In this document: positions 23,515 to 35,148 of the stretch, piece after piece
How the letters are laid out: each line of letters opens with the position of its first letter
Position numbering within the stretch: position 1 is the first letter of the stretch
Assembly: GCA_028864885.1 (NCBI GenBank)
Contig: JAGWLR010000004.1
Location: forward strand, 1-64,000
From: Burkholderiales bacterium
Lineage (GTDB): Bacteria > Pseudomonadota > Gammaproteobacteria > Burkholderiales > Burkholderiaceae_C
Direction of reading: 5' to 3'
Length of the DNA: 64,000 nucleotides
The notes under the pieces: model-generated
Told to the model about the DNA's origin: nothing
The model's database searches: none
The model's input: the letters and a program-made list of their open reading frames with translations, nothing else
Program-made: the position numbers and the translations under genes

Positions 23515-24042
23515 ATGGCCAAGAAAGCCCCTGCCTCCACCCAGCCAAGTCCTCGTCCCAGTCGCGCCAAGGCGGCCAAGTCTTCATTGGCCGTGGGGGA
23601 GCGCATCAAACCCAACACCCCGCCTTCGGCCCCGGCTCGCAAACTCGATGTGTTCGACAACCCGAACCCTGGGCGTGACTATGTGATCCAGTTTCAGGTG
23701 CCCGAGTTCACCTGCTTCTGCCCGCTCACTGGCCAGCCCGACTTCGCCCATTTCACGATTGACTGCATTGCCGACAAACTGTGCATCGAGCTCAAGAGCT
23801 TGAAGATGTACATGTGGAGCTACCGCAATGAGGGCGCCTTCCACGAAAAGGTCACCAATGACATCCTGGAAGACATGGTCAAGGCCATCAACCCACGCTT
23901 CTTGCGGATCACGGCCAAGTGGTATGTGCGCGGCGGCATCTACACCAACGTGGTGGTAGAGCATCGCAAAAAGGGCTGGAAGCCCCAGCCTCGAGTCGAC
24001 CTGCCTCAACATGCCGCCGAAAGTGGCCTGCTCGGCGCTTGA
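23515..24042 (+). CDS. queF: NADPH-dependent 7-cyano-7-deazaguanine reductase QueF (short form)
   Basis: FTCFCPLTGQPDFAHFTIDCIADKLCIELKSLKMYMWSYRNEGAFHEKVTNDI. Confidence 0.95.
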   Translation: MAKKAPASTQPSPRPSRAKAAKSSLAVGERIKPNTPPSAPARKLDVFDNPNPGRDYVIQFQVPEFTCFCPLTGQPDFAHFTIDCIADKLCIELKSLKMYMWSYRNEGAFHEKVTNDILEDMVKAINPRFLRITAKWYVRGGIYTNVVVEHRKKGWKPQPRVDLPQHAAESGLLGA

Positions 24043-24048
24043 TTCCTG

Positions 24049-24756
24049 ATGTCCCAGACGCTGTTTCTGGCGAACTGGGGCGCTCTGCTTTTGGCGCTCG
24101 GCATGGCCGGGCTTTTCAAGCCTTGGTTGGTGTTGAGGCACCGTCCCTTGCAAAGCCCTTGGCTAGGGGCCATGGTGATTCTGCCCTGGGTGTGGTGGCT
24201 TCAGCAGTTGCTGCCAAGTGGGGTAGCTTTGCGCATTGGCGGTGCTTGTCTGCTCGTCTTGATGTTCGGGTGGCCCCTGGCGATCTGGAGCCAGCCTGTG
24301 GTGACGGTGGGTACCGCCCTGATTGAGGTGCTCGGCCCGCCATTCGGGCACATGGCGCCGACGCATTCGGTGGCTGCCGTCGTCCAGGTCTGGCTTGAAC
24401 TGGGTCCAACCATGATCTGGACCGGCGTGATCCCAGCCACGCTGGCCTTGAGCATCGGCTTGGCCATACGCCGATGGGCGCCTCAGCACCTTTTTGTCTA
24501 CATCTTGGGCCGAGGCTTTTTCGGCACCGCACTGGCCATTTCCTTGACGGGCGTACTGGGCTGGTTGGCCAACCGGGTTCCCGACTCGATGAGCACAGAA
24601 GAGTGGCTGCTGGGCCATTGGCTGCTGGGTTGGGGGGAAGCCATCAGCACCGGCATGTTGACGTCCATCTTCGTCGCCTTCAAACCGCAGTGGCTGTTGA
24701 CCTATTCAGACGCCAGATACCTGCCCCCGCCAGGCGGGGACTCTCAAAAGGGATAA
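24049..24756 (+). CDS. Predicted membrane protein, CbiM-like energy-coupling factor permease
   Basis: Multiple TM helices; GHMAPTHSVAAVVQVWLELGPTMIWTGVIPATLALSIG resembles CbiM-like ECF permeases. Confidence 0.5.
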   Translation: MSQTLFLANWGALLLALGMAGLFKPWLVLRHRPLQSPWLGAMVILPWVWWLQQLLPSGVALRIGGACLLVLMFGWPLAIWSQPVVTVGTALIEVLGPPFGHMAPTHSVAAVVQVWLELGPTMIWTGVIPATLALSIGLAIRRWAPQHLFVYILGRGFFGTALAISLTGVLGWLANRVPDSMSTEEWLLGHWLLGWGEAISTGMLTSIFVAFKPQWLLTYSDARYLPPPGGDSQKG

Positions 24757-24764
24757 TCACGCCC

Positions 24765-25994
24765 ATGAACCCATTGTTGAAAAAGCTGCAGCCCTATCCG
24801 TTCGAGCGGCTGCGCCAGTTGACTGCTGATGTCAAACCCAACCCGGCCTATCGCGCGATCAGCCTGGGGATTGGTGAGCCCAAACACGCTACGCCCGACT
24901 TCATCAAGCACGCGCTGACGACGTCGCTGGAGGGCTTGGCGTCCTACCCTGCCACGGCTGGCGAACCCGCATTGCGCGAAGCCTGCGCGCGCTGGATCAA
25001 ACGGCGCTATCAACTGGATCTGGACCCGGCCACCCAGATTCTTCCGGTCAACGGATCCCGCGAAGCCTTGTTTGCCTTGGCTCAGGTGGTCATCGACCCC
25101 ACGCAAGCAGGACGAAACGGTCAAGCCACGCCGACCGTGGTCAGCCCCAACCCCTTCTATCAAATCTACGAAGGGGCGGCCTTGTTGGCGGGCGCCGAGG
25201 TGGTGTTTGCCAATTCGGACCCCGCTAAAAACTTCGCGGCAGATTGGTCCAGTATTCCTGATTCCGTATGGGCGACCACCCAGTTGGTGTTCGTGTGCTC
25301 GCCAGGGAACCCGACGGGCGCGGTGATCCCGCTTGAGGAGTGGGCTCGTCTGTTCGAGTTGAGCGACAAGCATGGTTTTGTCATTGCCTCCGACGAATGC
25401 TATTCAGAGATCTACTTCCGCCAGGGGGCTGACGCCGCGCCGCTGGGTGGCCTCGAGGCCGCGCACAAACTGGGACGAACCGATTTCAAACGCCTGATTG
25501 CACTGACCAGTTTGTCGAAGCGATCGAATGTGCCGGGCATGCGCTCTGGCTTCGTGGCTGGCGACCGTGAGCTGATCAAGTCCTTCCTGCTTTACCGCAC
25601 GTACCACGGCAGCGCCATGAGCCCCGTGGTGCAACGCGCCAGCATCGCCGCTTGGAACGATGAAACCCATGTGGTGGAAAATCGTCGTCTGTACGCCGAA
25701 AAGTTCGAGCGTGTGACCCCCATCCTGGCCTCTGTGATGGATGTCGCATTGCCAGACGCCAGCTTTTATCTCTGGGCAAAAGTGCCTGACAAATGCGGTG
25801 GCGGCAGCGACGAGTGGTTCGCACGCGAGTTACTCGCTCAATACAATGTGGCTGTCTTGCCAGGAAGTTACCTGGCCCGAGAAGCCCATGGCGTCAATCC
25901 AGGAGCAGGTCGAGTCCGTATGGCGCTGGTTGCCGGCGTCGACGAATGTGTCGAAGCCGCAGAGCGGATCCGCTCCTTCATTCAATCCATCTGA
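24765..25994 (+). CDS. dapC: Succinyldiaminopimelate transaminase
   Basis: [19 protein letters not shown]; class I/II aminotransferase motif [21 protein letters not shown]; adjacent dapD. Confidence 0.93.
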   Translation: MNPLLKKLQPYPFERLRQLTADVKPNPAYRAISLGIGEPKHATPDFIKHALTTSLEGLASYPATAGEPALREACARWIKRRYQLDLDPATQILPVNGSREALFALAQVVIDPTQAGRNGQATPTVVSPNPFYQIYEGAALLAGAEVVFANSDPAKNFAADWSSIPDSVWATTQLVFVCSPGNPTGAVIPLEEWARLFELSDKHGFVIASDECYSEIYFRQGADAAPLGGLEAAHKLGRTDFKRLIALTSLSKRSNVPGMRSGFVAGDRELIKSFLLYRTYHGSAMSPVVQRASIAAWNDETHVVENRRLYAEKFERVTPILASVMDVALPDASFYLWAKVPDKCGGGSDEWFARELLAQYNVAVLPGSYLAREAHGVNPGAGRVRMALVAGVDECVEAAERIRSFIQSI

Positions 25995-26017
25995 TATTCA
26001 CTATTTCGAGAGCAAGC

Positions 26018-26836
26018 ATGAGCCTCCAAAACACGATCGATCAAGCCTGGGAAAACCGCGCCGAACTGTCTGCCAACAGCGCCCCTGCCGAAGTGCGCGA
26101 CGCTGTCAACCACATCATTGATCAGCTGGATACGGGCAAGCTGCGCGTCGCAGAAAAGATCGACGGCCAATGGGCTACCCATCAGTGGATCAAGAAGGCC
26201 GTGTTGTTGAGCTTCCGCCTGAACGACAACGTGCCGATGGGCGATGGCCCTCTGCAGTTTTACGACAAGGTGCCCACCAAGTACGCCGGCATGACCGCAG
26301 ATCAACTCAAGGCTACCGGCGTGCGCGTTGTGCCTCCTGCAGTGGCTCGTCGGGGCAGCTTTCAGGCCAAGAACGTGATCCTGATGCCGTCGTACGTCAA
26401 CATCGGCGCCTATGTCGATGAAGGCACGATGGTGGACACCTGGGCTACCGTCGGTTCGTGTGCTCAGATCGGCAAGAACGTCCACCTGTCGGGCGGCGTG
26501 GGCATCGGTGGCGTGCTGGAACCTCTGCAAGCCAACCCCACCATCATCGAAGACAACTGCTTCATCGGTGCGCGATCCGAAGTCGTTGAAGGCGTGATCG
26601 TCGAAGAAAATTCGGTGATCTCGATGGGCGTATACATCGGTCAATCGACCAAGATCTACGACCGCGCCACTGGCGAAGTGAGCTATGGTCGCATCCCCGC
26701 TGGCTCCGTGGTGGTGTCGGGCAACCTGCCTTCGGCTGATGGCAAGTACAGCCTGTACTGTGCCGTGATCGTCAAGCGCGTTGACGCCCAAACCCGCTCC
26801 AAGACCAGCATCAACGACCTGCTGCGTGGCGCCTGA
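26018..26836 (+). CDS. dapD: 2,3,4,5-tetrahydropyridine-2,6-dicarboxylate N-succinyltransferase
   Basis: Left-handed beta-helix hexapeptide repeats; [55 protein letters not shown]. Confidence 0.97.
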   Translation: MSLQNTIDQAWENRAELSANSAPAEVRDAVNHIIDQLDTGKLRVAEKIDGQWATHQWIKKAVLLSFRLNDNVPMGDGPLQFYDKVPTKYAGMTADQLKATGVRVVPPAVARRGSFQAKNVILMPSYVNIGAYVDEGTMVDTWATVGSCAQIGKNVHLSGGVGIGGVLEPLQANPTIIEDNCFIGARSEVVEGVIVEENSVISMGVYIGQSTKIYDRATGEVSYGRIPAGSVVVSGNLPSADGKYSLYCAVIVKRVDAQTRSKTSINDLLRGA

Positions 26837-26886
26837 TCAGCGTCAGGCCTATCTGTCCTTTGCCTTGTTGACCAGGAGAACAACTG

Positions 26887-28068
26887 ATGAGCGGTGGAAA
26901 TCTTGAAAAGGTGCTGCGCCTGATGGCCGAGAAGAAGGCCTCAGACGTTTTTCTCTCTGCCAAGACGCCCATCCTCATCAAAATCAACGGGCAGATCCTG
27001 CAACTGACCGATCAGGTCTTGGCCCCAAGCCAGCCACGCCAGTTGTTGGCCGAAATGATCTCTCCCACCCAGATGGAAGAGCTCGAAGAAACCGGCGAGC
27101 TCAACATCGGGTTGACAATCCCAGGCGTCGCGATCTACCGTCTCAGCGCGTTCAAGCAACGCGGCTCGATCGCAGCGGTGTTTCGCTACATTCCCGGTGA
27201 AATCCCGCCGCTGGAGTCGCTGAATGTCCCCGACACACTGGCCAACCTGGTCCTTGAAAAGCGCGGCCTGATCCTGGTGGCCGGCGCGACCGGCACCGGT
27301 AAGAGCACCACGCTGGCCGCCATGCTGGAGCACCGCAACCAGCGCATGACAGGGCATATCCTCACCATTGAAGATCCGATGGAATTTTTGTTTCAAAACA
27401 AAAAGTCTGTGGTCAATCAACGTGAGGTCGGAAGAGATACCCAATCACTGCAGATCGGCCTGCGCAATGCCCTTCGTCAGGCGCCCGATTGCATTCTGAT
27501 CGGCGAAATTCGCGATCGCGAGACCATGACTGCGGCGCTTTCGTATGCCCTGTCTGGGCACCTGGTGCTGTCTACGCTGCACGCCAACAACAGCTACCAC
27601 GCGCTGGGCCGTATCCTTTCTTTCTACACGCCTGAATCACGCCCTGCTTTGCTCAGCGATCTGGCTGCAGGCCTCAAGGGCATCGTGTCGCAACGTCTGC
27701 TGCGCTCCACCACGGGTGGCCGTGTTCCGGCTGTCGAGGTGCTGCTCAATACGGCCCTCGTGTCTGAGTTGATTGCCAAAGGCGATCTGGCTGGCGTCAA
27801 GGAGGCCATGGAAAAGTCCATGGCCGAAGGTTCACAGACCTACGAACAAGACATTGCCCGTTTGATCAACGAAGGCCTGGTCACCCGCGACGAAGGCCTG
27901 GCCTATGCCGACTCGCCCACCAATCTGATGTGGCGACTGCAAAATGAAGCGGCTGCGGTGACCAAGCTGACGCCAAAATCGGAAGAAGTCGAAGACGGCC
28001 CCTCGTTCACCGAGATCACGCTGGAGATCAAGCCTGAAGACCGCGGCTTCTCGTCCACTCGCTTTTAA
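26887..28068 (+). CDS. pilU: PilT/PilU-family twitching-motility ATPase (PilU-like)
   Basis: KKASDVFLSAKTPILIKINGQI, Walker A GATGTGKSTTLAAML, GEIRDRETM, HLVLSTLHANN. Confidence 0.85.
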   Translation: MSGGNLEKVLRLMAEKKASDVFLSAKTPILIKINGQILQLTDQVLAPSQPRQLLAEMISPTQMEELEETGELNIGLTIPGVAIYRLSAFKQRGSIAAVFRYIPGEIPPLESLNVPDTLANLVLEKRGLILVAGATGTGKSTTLAAMLEHRNQRMTGHILTIEDPMEFLFQNKKSVVNQREVGRDTQSLQIGLRNALRQAPDCILIGEIRDRETMTAALSYALSGHLVLSTLHANNSYHALGRILSFYTPESRPALLSDLAAGLKGIVSQRLLRSTTGGRVPAVEVLLNTALVSELIAKGDLAGVKEAMEKSMAEGSQTYEQDIARLINEGLVTRDEGLAYADSPTNLMWRLQNEAAAVTKLTPKSEEVEDGPSFTEITLEIKPEDRGFSSTRF

Positions 28069-28083
28069 TCACTCATTGCAACC

Positions 28084-29238
28084 ATGACCGCAACCGTGCG
28101 CCTGACCGAGGCGCTGATTTCTCGTGCCTCGGTGACCCCAGAAGATGGGGGATGCCAGGATTTGATCGTGTCTCGGCTCAAGCCTTTGGGCTTTGAGTGC
28201 ACAACGCTGACTTTTGGCCCCACCGAGGCCCCGGTTCAAAACCTGTGGGCGATCAAAAAGGGGCAGGATCATGCGCATGGCGCCCCCACCTTGGTGTTTG
28301 CAGGCCACACAGACGTGGTGCCCACCGGCCCTTTGGAGAACTGGACGTCGCCCCCCTTCCACCCCAGTTATCGGGATGGCAATTTGTATGGGCGTGGCGC
28401 GGCGGACATGAAAACCTCGCTGGCCGCCATGGTGGTGGCATCCGAAGAATTCATTTCAGCCAATCCTCAACACAAAGGCAGCATTGCGTTTCTCCTGACC
28501 AGCGATGAAGAAGGCCCGTCGGTCGATGGCACCGTCAAGGTCTGCGAGTGGTTGCAACAACAACAATTCAAGCTGGATGCCTGCATCGTGGGTGAGCCCA
28601 CCTCTGTGAAGCAGGTGGGCGACATGATCAAAAACGGCCGTCGGGGTTCGCTTTCGGGCAAGCTCAAGATCAAGGGGGTGCAAGGGCACATTGCCTATCC
28701 GCACCTGGCGAAAAACCCGATCCATCTGGCGGCACCCGCGCTGGCTGAATTGACCACCATCCTTTGGGACGAGGGCAACGATCACTTTCCCCCAACAAGT
28801 TGGCAGATGTCGAACATCCACGCCGGAACAGGGGCGAACAATGTGATCCCGGGCGAAATGGTGATCGATTTCAATTTCCGCTTTTCAACCGAATCAACGC
28901 CAGAAGAGTTGCAGTCTCGACTTGAATCTGTGCTGCGACGCCATGGGCTTGACTTTCACATCGATTGGACCCTGGGCGGGCGCCCCTTTCTCACCCGTCG
29001 CGGCCCCTTGGTAGACGCCATCGAGCAAGCCATCAAACGTGTCACCGGTCTGGATACCGAACTGTCCACCACGGGCGGTACATCGGATGGGCGTTTCATC
29101 GCGCAGATCTGCCCTCAAGTTGTCGAATTTGGCCCGGTTAATGCCACCATTCACAAGATCGACGAGCACGTCAGCGTGGCCGACATCGAGCCGCTGAAAA
29201 ACATCTACCGCGAAACCCTGGAACAGTTGCTCAAGTGA
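28084..29238 (+). CDS. dapE: Succinyl-diaminopimelate desuccinylase
   Basis: [53 protein letters not shown]. Confidence 0.96.
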   Translation: MTATVRLTEALISRASVTPEDGGCQDLIVSRLKPLGFECTTLTFGPTEAPVQNLWAIKKGQDHAHGAPTLVFAGHTDVVPTGPLENWTSPPFHPSYRDGNLYGRGAADMKTSLAAMVVASEEFISANPQHKGSIAFLLTSDEEGPSVDGTVKVCEWLQQQQFKLDACIVGEPTSVKQVGDMIKNGRRGSLSGKLKIKGVQGHIAYPHLAKNPIHLAAPALAELTTILWDEGNDHFPPTSWQMSNIHAGTGANNVIPGEMVIDFNFRFSTESTPEELQSRLESVLRRHGLDFHIDWTLGGRPFLTRRGPLVDAIEQAIKRVTGLDTELSTTGGTSDGRFIAQICPQVVEFGPVNATIHKIDEHVSVADIEPLKNIYRETLEQLLK

Positions 29239-30131
29239 CCACCGTTATCCAACTGATCGAAGAAGGGGCGCAACGGCTGACGTCCGGTGGCGTGGCGTTT
29301 GGGCATGGCACCACCAACGCGTTTGACGAATCCGCGTGGCTGACCTTATGGAAGCTCGGGTATCCGCTGGACAGCTTGGCTGATTGTGCCGATCAGGTCG
29401 TCGAGCCTCAGCAGGTTGTGCAGGTTCAGACCTTGATTGAAGAGCGGATCGCAACACGCAAGCCCGCCGCCTACCTCACGCATCAGGCGTGGCTGCAAGG
29501 CATTCCGTTCTATGTTGACGAACGCGTCATTGTCCCCAGATCGTTCATTGCAGAGGTCTTGGCCGATGGCAGCATCGACGCATGGCTGAGCGATCAGACC
29601 AGGCGTGTGCTAGACCTGTGCACGGGCAATGGCAGCCTGGCCGTGTTGGCCGCCATGGCTTACCCCGACGTCATTGTTGATGCCGCAGACATCAGCCTCG
29701 ACGCTCTTGAGGTGGCGCGCATCAACGTCGATCAGCACGGGTTGACAGAGCGAATCACCCTGCTGCAAAGCGATGGCTTGAATCAGGTCCGCGGGCCGTA
29801 TGACCTGATCCTGTGCAATCCGCCTTATGTGAACGCAACCTCGATGAAGACCTTGCCGCAAGAGTATCAAGCTGAGCCAGAGCTGGCATTGGCCTCCGGT
29901 GACGACGGCATGGACTTCATTCGGGCCCTGTTCAAGGATTTGCGCACTCACCCCGATCAGTACATGACGCAGGATGCAGTCTTGGTGCTGGAAATTGGCA
30001 ATGAACGCGAGCACTTCGAAAAGGCTTTTCCAAGTTTGGCGGTTGCATGGCTTGAGACTTCATCGGGGGCAGACCAGTTGCTGCTCGTGACCCGAGAAGC
30101 GCTGCTCCTTGACCCGATCCCCGCATCATGA
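29235..30131 (+). CDS. prmB: 50S ribosomal protein L3 N5-glutamine methyltransferase
   Basis: [16 protein letters not shown] and [38 protein letters not shown]; overlaps dapE by 4 nt. Confidence 0.92.
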   Translation: MTTVIQLIEEGAQRLTSGGVAFGHGTTNAFDESAWLTLWKLGYPLDSLADCADQVVEPQQVVQVQTLIEERIATRKPAAYLTHQAWLQGIPFYVDERVIVPRSFIAEVLADGSIDAWLSDQTRRVLDLCTGNGSLAVLAAMAYPDVIVDAADISLDALEVARINVDQHGLTERITLLQSDGLNQVRGPYDLILCNPPYVNATSMKTLPQEYQAEPELALASGDDGMDFIRALFKDLRTHPDQYMTQDAVLVLEIGNEREHFEKAFPSLAVAWLETSSGADQLLLVTREALLLDPIPAS

Positions 30132-32119
30132 TTGTTCTCAAAAATGTGACCCTGCTGCGTGGGGTCAAACCGGTTTTGGATCAGGCCAGTGCCACCTTGC
30201 ACCCGGGTGAAAAAGTCGGTCTGATTGGCCGCAATGGGGCCGGCAAATCGTCGCTCTTCTCTCTTCTGGCAGGACGCCTTCACCCCGATGCGGGCGACGT
30301 CGAAATCCCCCCCAGTTGGCTTCAGCCAGGGGGCATGGCCGAAGTGGCGCAAAACATGCCTGAGACCGACGACTCGGCCACCGACTTCGTCTTGCAGGGC
30401 GACACCCGCTTGATGAAGGCCCGTGACGATCTGGCCAAGGCAGAAGCCGCTGAGGATGGGCATGCGATTGCCGAAGCCCACGCGGCGCTGGCTGAGGCCG
30501 GGCACTTCGATGCATCAGCCCGGGCTCAGGCCCTGTTGCTGGGCTTGGGATTTCAGATCAAGCAGACCCAATCGCCGGTCAACAGCTTCTCGGGCGGTTG
30601 GCGGATGCGGCTGCAATTGGCTCGCGCCCTGATGTGCCCCGCACAGCTTTTGCTGCTCGACGAGCCCACCAACCACTTGGATCTGGATGCCTTGGTCTGG
30701 CTTGAAGGATGGCTTCAACGCTATGAGGGCACCCTGATTGTGATCAGCCATGATCGCGAGTTTCTGGATGCGATCACGAAAGTCACCTTGCACCTTGAAG
30801 ACGGCAAGTTGACCCGATACACGGGCGGCTACACCGCCTTTGAATCACTGCGAGCCGAGCGCATGAGCCAGCATCAGGCGGCTTACGAAAAGCAGCAAGA
30901 TCGCATCTCGCACTTGAACAAGTTCATCGCGCGCTTCAAAGCCAAAGCCAGCAAGGCCAAGCAGGCACAAAGCCGTGTCAAGGCGCTTGAACGCATGGAG
31001 AAGCTCGCCCCTGTCCTGACAGCCAGCGATTTCGAGTTCGAGTTTCCGGCGCCAGAGAGCCTGCCCAACCCGATGTTGTCGCTCAAAGAGCTGGCATGTG
31101 GCTATCAGGTAGACGGACAAGCGCCCTTGACCATCGTATCTGGCATCAACCGATCGGTTTTGCCAGGGCAACGCATCGGCATCCTGGGGGCCAACGGGCA
31201 GGGCAAGTCCACCCTGGTCAAGACCCTCGCGCACATGATGCGCCCGATCAGTGGGCAGGTCACCGAGGGCAAAGGCCTCAGCATCGGCTACTTCGCCCAG
31301 CAAGAGCTGGACGTGCTGCGCCCTGACGAGGGCCCGCTGGCTCACATGATCCGACTGGCCAAACAGGTCAGCCCTCAGGCGCGAGAGCAAGAGCTGCGCG
31401 ATTTTCTCGGTCGCTTCCGCTTCACGGGCGACATGGTGATGCAACCGGTTGGGCAATTCAGCGGCGGCGAAAAGGCGCGCCTGGTTTTGGCCTTGGTGGT
31501 CTGGCAACGCCCCAATCTGCTGTTGCTCGATGAACCTACCAACCACCTGGATCTCACTACGCGCGAAGCCTTGAGCATTGCACTCAATGAGTTCGAAGGC
31601 ACCGTCATGCTGGTCAGCCATGACCGCGCCCTGCTACGTGAGGTTTGTGATGAGTTCTGGCTCGTAGCCAAGGGCGCCGTCAGCACCTTCGACGGCGACC
31701 TGGACGACTACCAGCGTTGGCTACAAGAACAGGCCCGAGAGCTTGCTTTGGCTGCTCGCGCAGCCCGAGAGGCCGACAAGCTCGCATCCGGATCGCCCTC
31801 TTCGTCTACCCAAAGCGTCGAGCTTCCATCCAACCGCCGAGAGGATCGCAAGGCCCAGGCACAAGCTCGCCAACGAGTTGCCGAACTGACTAAGCCACTC
31901 AGAGCAGAGCTCAAGAAGGTTGACGACCGTCTGGCGGCGATTCAGCTTGAGCAAGAACAGCTCAATCAGGCCTTGATGGACGGCAGCGTCTCTGGCGCCC
32001 AACATGCCGAGGTCGGCAAGCGATTGAAGGCGCTGTCAGATGAGCAGGAATCGCTTGAAGGTCGTTGGCTCGAACTAACCGACGAAATCGAGCAATTGAG
32101 CGCGGGCGCTGCGTCCTGA
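30128..32119 (+). CDS. ABC-F family ATP-binding protein (YheS/Uup-like)
   Basis: Two ABC cassettes (GRNGAGKSSLFSLLAG; GANGQGKSTLVKTL), LLLDEPTNHLDL twice, no TM; ATGA overlap with prmB. Confidence 0.93.
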   Translation: MIVLKNVTLLRGVKPVLDQASATLHPGEKVGLIGRNGAGKSSLFSLLAGRLHPDAGDVEIPPSWLQPGGMAEVAQNMPETDDSATDFVLQGDTRLMKARDDLAKAEAAEDGHAIAEAHAALAEAGHFDASARAQALLLGLGFQIKQTQSPVNSFSGGWRMRLQLARALMCPAQLLLLDEPTNHLDLDALVWLEGWLQRYEGTLIVISHDREFLDAITKVTLHLEDGKLTRYTGGYTAFESLRAERMSQHQAAYEKQQDRISHLNKFIARFKAKASKAKQAQSRVKALERMEKLAPVLTASDFEFEFPAPESLPNPMLSLKELACGYQVDGQAPLTIVSGINRSVLPGQRIGILGANGQGKSTLVKTLAHMMRPISGQVTEGKGLSIGYFAQQELDVLRPDEGPLAHMIRLAKQVSPQAREQELRDFLGRFRFTGDMVMQPVGQFSGGEKARLVLALVVWQRPNLLLLDEPTNHLDLTTREALSIALNEFEGTVMLVSHDRALLREVCDEFWLVAKGAVSTFDGDLDDYQRWLQEQARELALAARAAREADKLASGSPSSSTQSVELPSNRREDRKAQAQARQRVAELTKPLRAELKKVDDRLAAIQLEQEQLNQALMDGSVSGAQHAEVGKRLKALSDEQESLEGRWLELTDEIEQLSAGAAS

Positions 32120-32135
32120 TCTAACATCCAGAGCC

Positions 32136-32585
32136 ATGCCCTCCTCTGCATCCGACCATTCAGCAGATTGGCTGGCGCTTGACCAGCAATTGTGCTTTGC
32201 CTTGTACTCGGCATCCCTGGCGATGACCAAGCGCTACAAGCCACTGCTTGAGCCCCTGGGGCTGACCTACCCACAGTACTTGGCGATGCTCGTGCTGTGG
32301 GAGACCTCTTCGGTGTCAGTCAATGAGTTGGGCAAGCGCCTGGGGCTCGACTCTGGCACATTGACCCCTCTGCTCAAACGCCTCGACGCCGCCGGCCTGA
32401 TCGTTCGACATCGAGACGCTGCCGACGAAAGAAGGGTCTTGATTGAATTGACTGAAGCAGGGCGAAATTTGAAAGAACGAGCTCAGCCTATTCCTCAGGC
32501 CGCGGTTTGTCAGCTCGGCATGGAAATGGACGAAATATCTGCCCTTCGAGAATCCTTACAGAATCTCAAAAACAAAATTCGATAG
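32136..32585 (+). CDS. MarR-family regulator, OhrR-like
   Basis: LDQQLCFALYSASLAMTKRYKPLLEPLGLTYPQYLAMLVLWE with conserved N-terminal Cys; RHRDAADERRVLIELTEAG wing. Confidence 0.85.
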   Translation: MPSSASDHSADWLALDQQLCFALYSASLAMTKRYKPLLEPLGLTYPQYLAMLVLWETSSVSVNELGKRLGLDSGTLTPLLKRLDAAGLIVRHRDAADERRVLIELTEAGRNLKERAQPIPQAAVCQLGMEMDEISALRESLQNLKNKIR

Positions 32586-32698
32586 GGCCTGCTTGACGAT
32601 ATTCCCGAGAAATGTGACCGGAAAATAGTGCTAATCTCAAGACCTAGACCCCCTTCGGAGATTGACGGGTAGATACATCCAACCTACCCTGTGCCCCC

Positions 32699-33451
32699 AT
32701 GTCGTTTCAGAATCGCTTTCCTTCTTCTGCCCAGAGATCAGCTCACACAGAGCTGGCTCAAGGTCGCCGTCGGAGCGGGCTGATTCACCTCGCGGCATTG
32801 GGTGCGATGATTTTTGTGACAGCAGAGGTCTCGGCTCAGCAGGCCCCGGTCCCCCCGGCTGGCGCCAGCGCCCCAGCGGCATCGTCCTCCGCGCCAGCTC
32901 CAACCCCCTCGTTGTCCAACGACCCGATTTCCCGCTTCCTGCTGGACAAGGGGTTGATCAACCCCTCTCCGGTAGTTGAACTGGCCCAGCAGGTACGAGA
33001 CAAGGCCACCGACATGGCCTCATCCCTCGTCACCTCGGCCATGGATTTCCTCGGGGTCCGTTACAAGCGTGGTGGTGAATCGCGCGAAACCGGCTTCGAT
33101 TGCAGTGGCTTCACCCGCCATGTGTTTGAGAACTCCATCGGCCTGGTTTTGCCTCGCCGTGCGGTCGAACAAGCCAACTCGCCGGCCTTGATTCCCGTGT
33201 CACGCGCAGACCTCAAGCCGGGTGACCTGGTGTTTTTCAACACCCTCAGGCACACGTTTTCCCATGTGGGCATCTACCTGGGTGACAACAAGTTCATCCA
33301 TTCACCACGCACCGGTGAATCCGTTCGCATTGAGGACATCCGTGAGGCCTACTGGCAAAAGCGCTTTGATGGCGCACGCCGTGCACCACCGCTGAATGCC
33401 CACACTCCGGCTGGGCTTCCTTCCGTTGAAGCCATTCAGGCGCAACAATAG
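32699..33451 (+). CDS. NlpC/P60 (C40) peptidase
   Basis: FLGVRYKRGGESRETGFDCSGFTRHVF; LKPGDLVFFNTLRHTFSHVGIYLGDNKFIHSP. Confidence 0.93.
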   Translation: MSFQNRFPSSAQRSAHTELAQGRRRSGLIHLAALGAMIFVTAEVSAQQAPVPPAGASAPAASSSAPAPTPSLSNDPISRFLLDKGLINPSPVVELAQQVRDKATDMASSLVTSAMDFLGVRYKRGGESRETGFDCSGFTRHVFENSIGLVLPRRAVEQANSPALIPVSRADLKPGDLVFFNTLRHTFSHVGIYLGDNKFIHSPRTGESVRIEDIREAYWQKRFDGARRAPPLNAHTPAGLPSVEAIQAQQ

Positions 33452-33488
33452 CTGCCTGGGATAGGGTTCCCTAGGTAGGCTGGTTGTC

Positions 33489-34529
33489 GTGCTGCAAGAT
33501 CGTTTTCATCGCCCACTCCAAGATCTCCGCATATCCGTGACCGATCGGTGTAACTTCCGGTGTGGCTACTGCATGCCCCGCGACGTTTATGGCCCCGATC
33601 ATCCGTATCTGCCGCATTCCGAAATCCTGAGCTTCGAAGAAATCTCGCGGCTGGCCTCAATCTTTGTTGAATTGGGGGTTCGCAAAATTCGCCTCACTGG
33701 CGGCGAGCCCTTGCTGCGCAAGGGGCTTGAATCGCTCATTGCCCAACTGGCCACATTGCGAACCCAAACGGGGGCCCCGATCGATCTCACTTTGACCACA
33801 AACGGGTTGCTATTGGCCCGCAAGGCCCAAGCCTTGCGCGATGCGGGCCTGCAAAGAATCACCGTCAGCCTCGATGCGCTGGATCCACGCTTATTCCAAA
33901 AAATGTCTGACACGGACTGGGATGTGTCGACGATTCTGGACGGGATCGAGGCCGCGCAAAAGGTGGGACTGGCGCCGATCAAGGTCAATGCCGTGATTCA
34001 GCGAGGTGTCAACGAAAGCCAGATTCTTCCCCTGGCGCGCCACTTTCGCGGCACTGGCATCGAGTTACGTTTCATTGAATACATGGATGTCGGCTCGACC
34101 AACGGCTGGTCCATGACCCACGTGGTGCCCTCTTCAGAAACGCGCGCGATGATTGAGGCGGCTTTCCCCCTCATCCCTGCGCAGCCCTCAGAGGACAGCA
34201 GCACGGCACAAACCTGGCACCATGCAGACGGCCAAGGCTCTGTGGGATTCATTTCGAGCGTCACCCAAGCCTTTTGCTCGGATTGCACCCGAATTCGGCT
34301 GTCGACAGATGGCAAGCTCTACACCTGCCTATTTGCCATCCAGGGACACGACCTGCGCGACCTGATTCGATCTGGCCAAAGCGATGCGTCTATCCACGAC
34401 GCCATCCGGACCCTCTGGCAACACCGATCAGATCGGTATTCCGAAACCCGCAACATCCGACCCGTCACCGTCATCCCGATTGTGCCTGCGCCAGGCAAGC
34501 GGATCGAAATGAGCTACATCGGTGGTTGA
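33489..34529 (+). CDS. moaA: GTP 3',8-cyclase MoaA
   Basis: [18 protein letters not shown] radical SAM CxxxCxx[12 protein letters not shown]-terminal Fe-S cysteines. Confidence 0.96.
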   Translation: MLQDRFHRPLQDLRISVTDRCNFRCGYCMPRDVYGPDHPYLPHSEILSFEEISRLASIFVELGVRKIRLTGGEPLLRKGLESLIAQLATLRTQTGAPIDLTLTTNGLLLARKAQALRDAGLQRITVSLDALDPRLFQKMSDTDWDVSTILDGIEAAQKVGLAPIKVNAVIQRGVNESQILPLARHFRGTGIELRFIEYMDVGSTNGWSMTHVVPSSETRAMIEAAFPLIPAQPSEDSSTAQTWHHADGQGSVGFISSVTQAFCSDCTRIRLSTDGKLYTCLFAIQGHDLRDLIRSGQSDASIHDAIRTLWQHRSDRYSETRNIRPVTVIPIVPAPGKRIEMSYIGG

Positions 34530-35148
34530 CTCTGCCCTGCCGGGCTTGGCCCATCCCGCTGTTTCCTGCTGGGTCCTTTGTGGCGGCCTCGGCACCCGGA
34601 TGGGCGGCCTTGACAAAGGGCTTCAGGCCTACCGAGGACGCCCTCTTGTCGAATGGGTGGTGCGCTGCCTGCGCCCCCAGGTGAGCTGGCTGGGCATCTC
34701 GGCCAACCGCAATCAGGATCGATATCAGCAAGGGGTCGACTCAGATGGCGTCTGGCCCGATGAAACCGATCTCGCCCCTGACAGCGGCCCCCTCGCCGGT
34801 ATCGTCACAGGCATGAGGCATGCCCCCGGAGACTGGCTGATGGTGGTGCCATGTGACACCCCGCACCTGCCTGAGAATTTGGTGCCGCTCCTGTTGGAGC
34901 GCGCCTGCCAAGATCACCTTGATGCCGTGACCCCCGTCAGCACCGACGCCGACGGACTGAGCCGTCCCCATTGGGTCTGCAGCCTCATTCACAAGCGGGT
35001 TTATCCTAAACTTATGGATGAGTTCGTGAAAGGTGAACGCAAAGTGGGACGCTTCATTCAATCACTTCGCTGGTCGGCAGTATCCTTTCCGGAGCATTCT
35101 GCTTTTGCCAATTTGAACACCCTGGAGTCACTGAATGGCCACGTCTGA
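34522..35148 (+). CDS. mobA: Molybdenum cofactor guanylyltransferase
   Basis: [30 protein letters not shown]; overlaps moaA. Confidence 0.93.
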   Translation: MVDSALPGLAHPAVSCWVLCGGLGTRMGGLDKGLQAYRGRPLVEWVVRCLRPQVSWLGISANRNQDRYQQGVDSDGVWPDETDLAPDSGPLAGIVTGMRHAPGDWLMVVPCDTPHLPENLVPLLLERACQDHLDAVTPVSTDADGLSRPHWVCSLIHKRVYPKLMDEFVKGERKVGRFIQSLRWSAVSFPEHSAFANLNTLESLNGHV

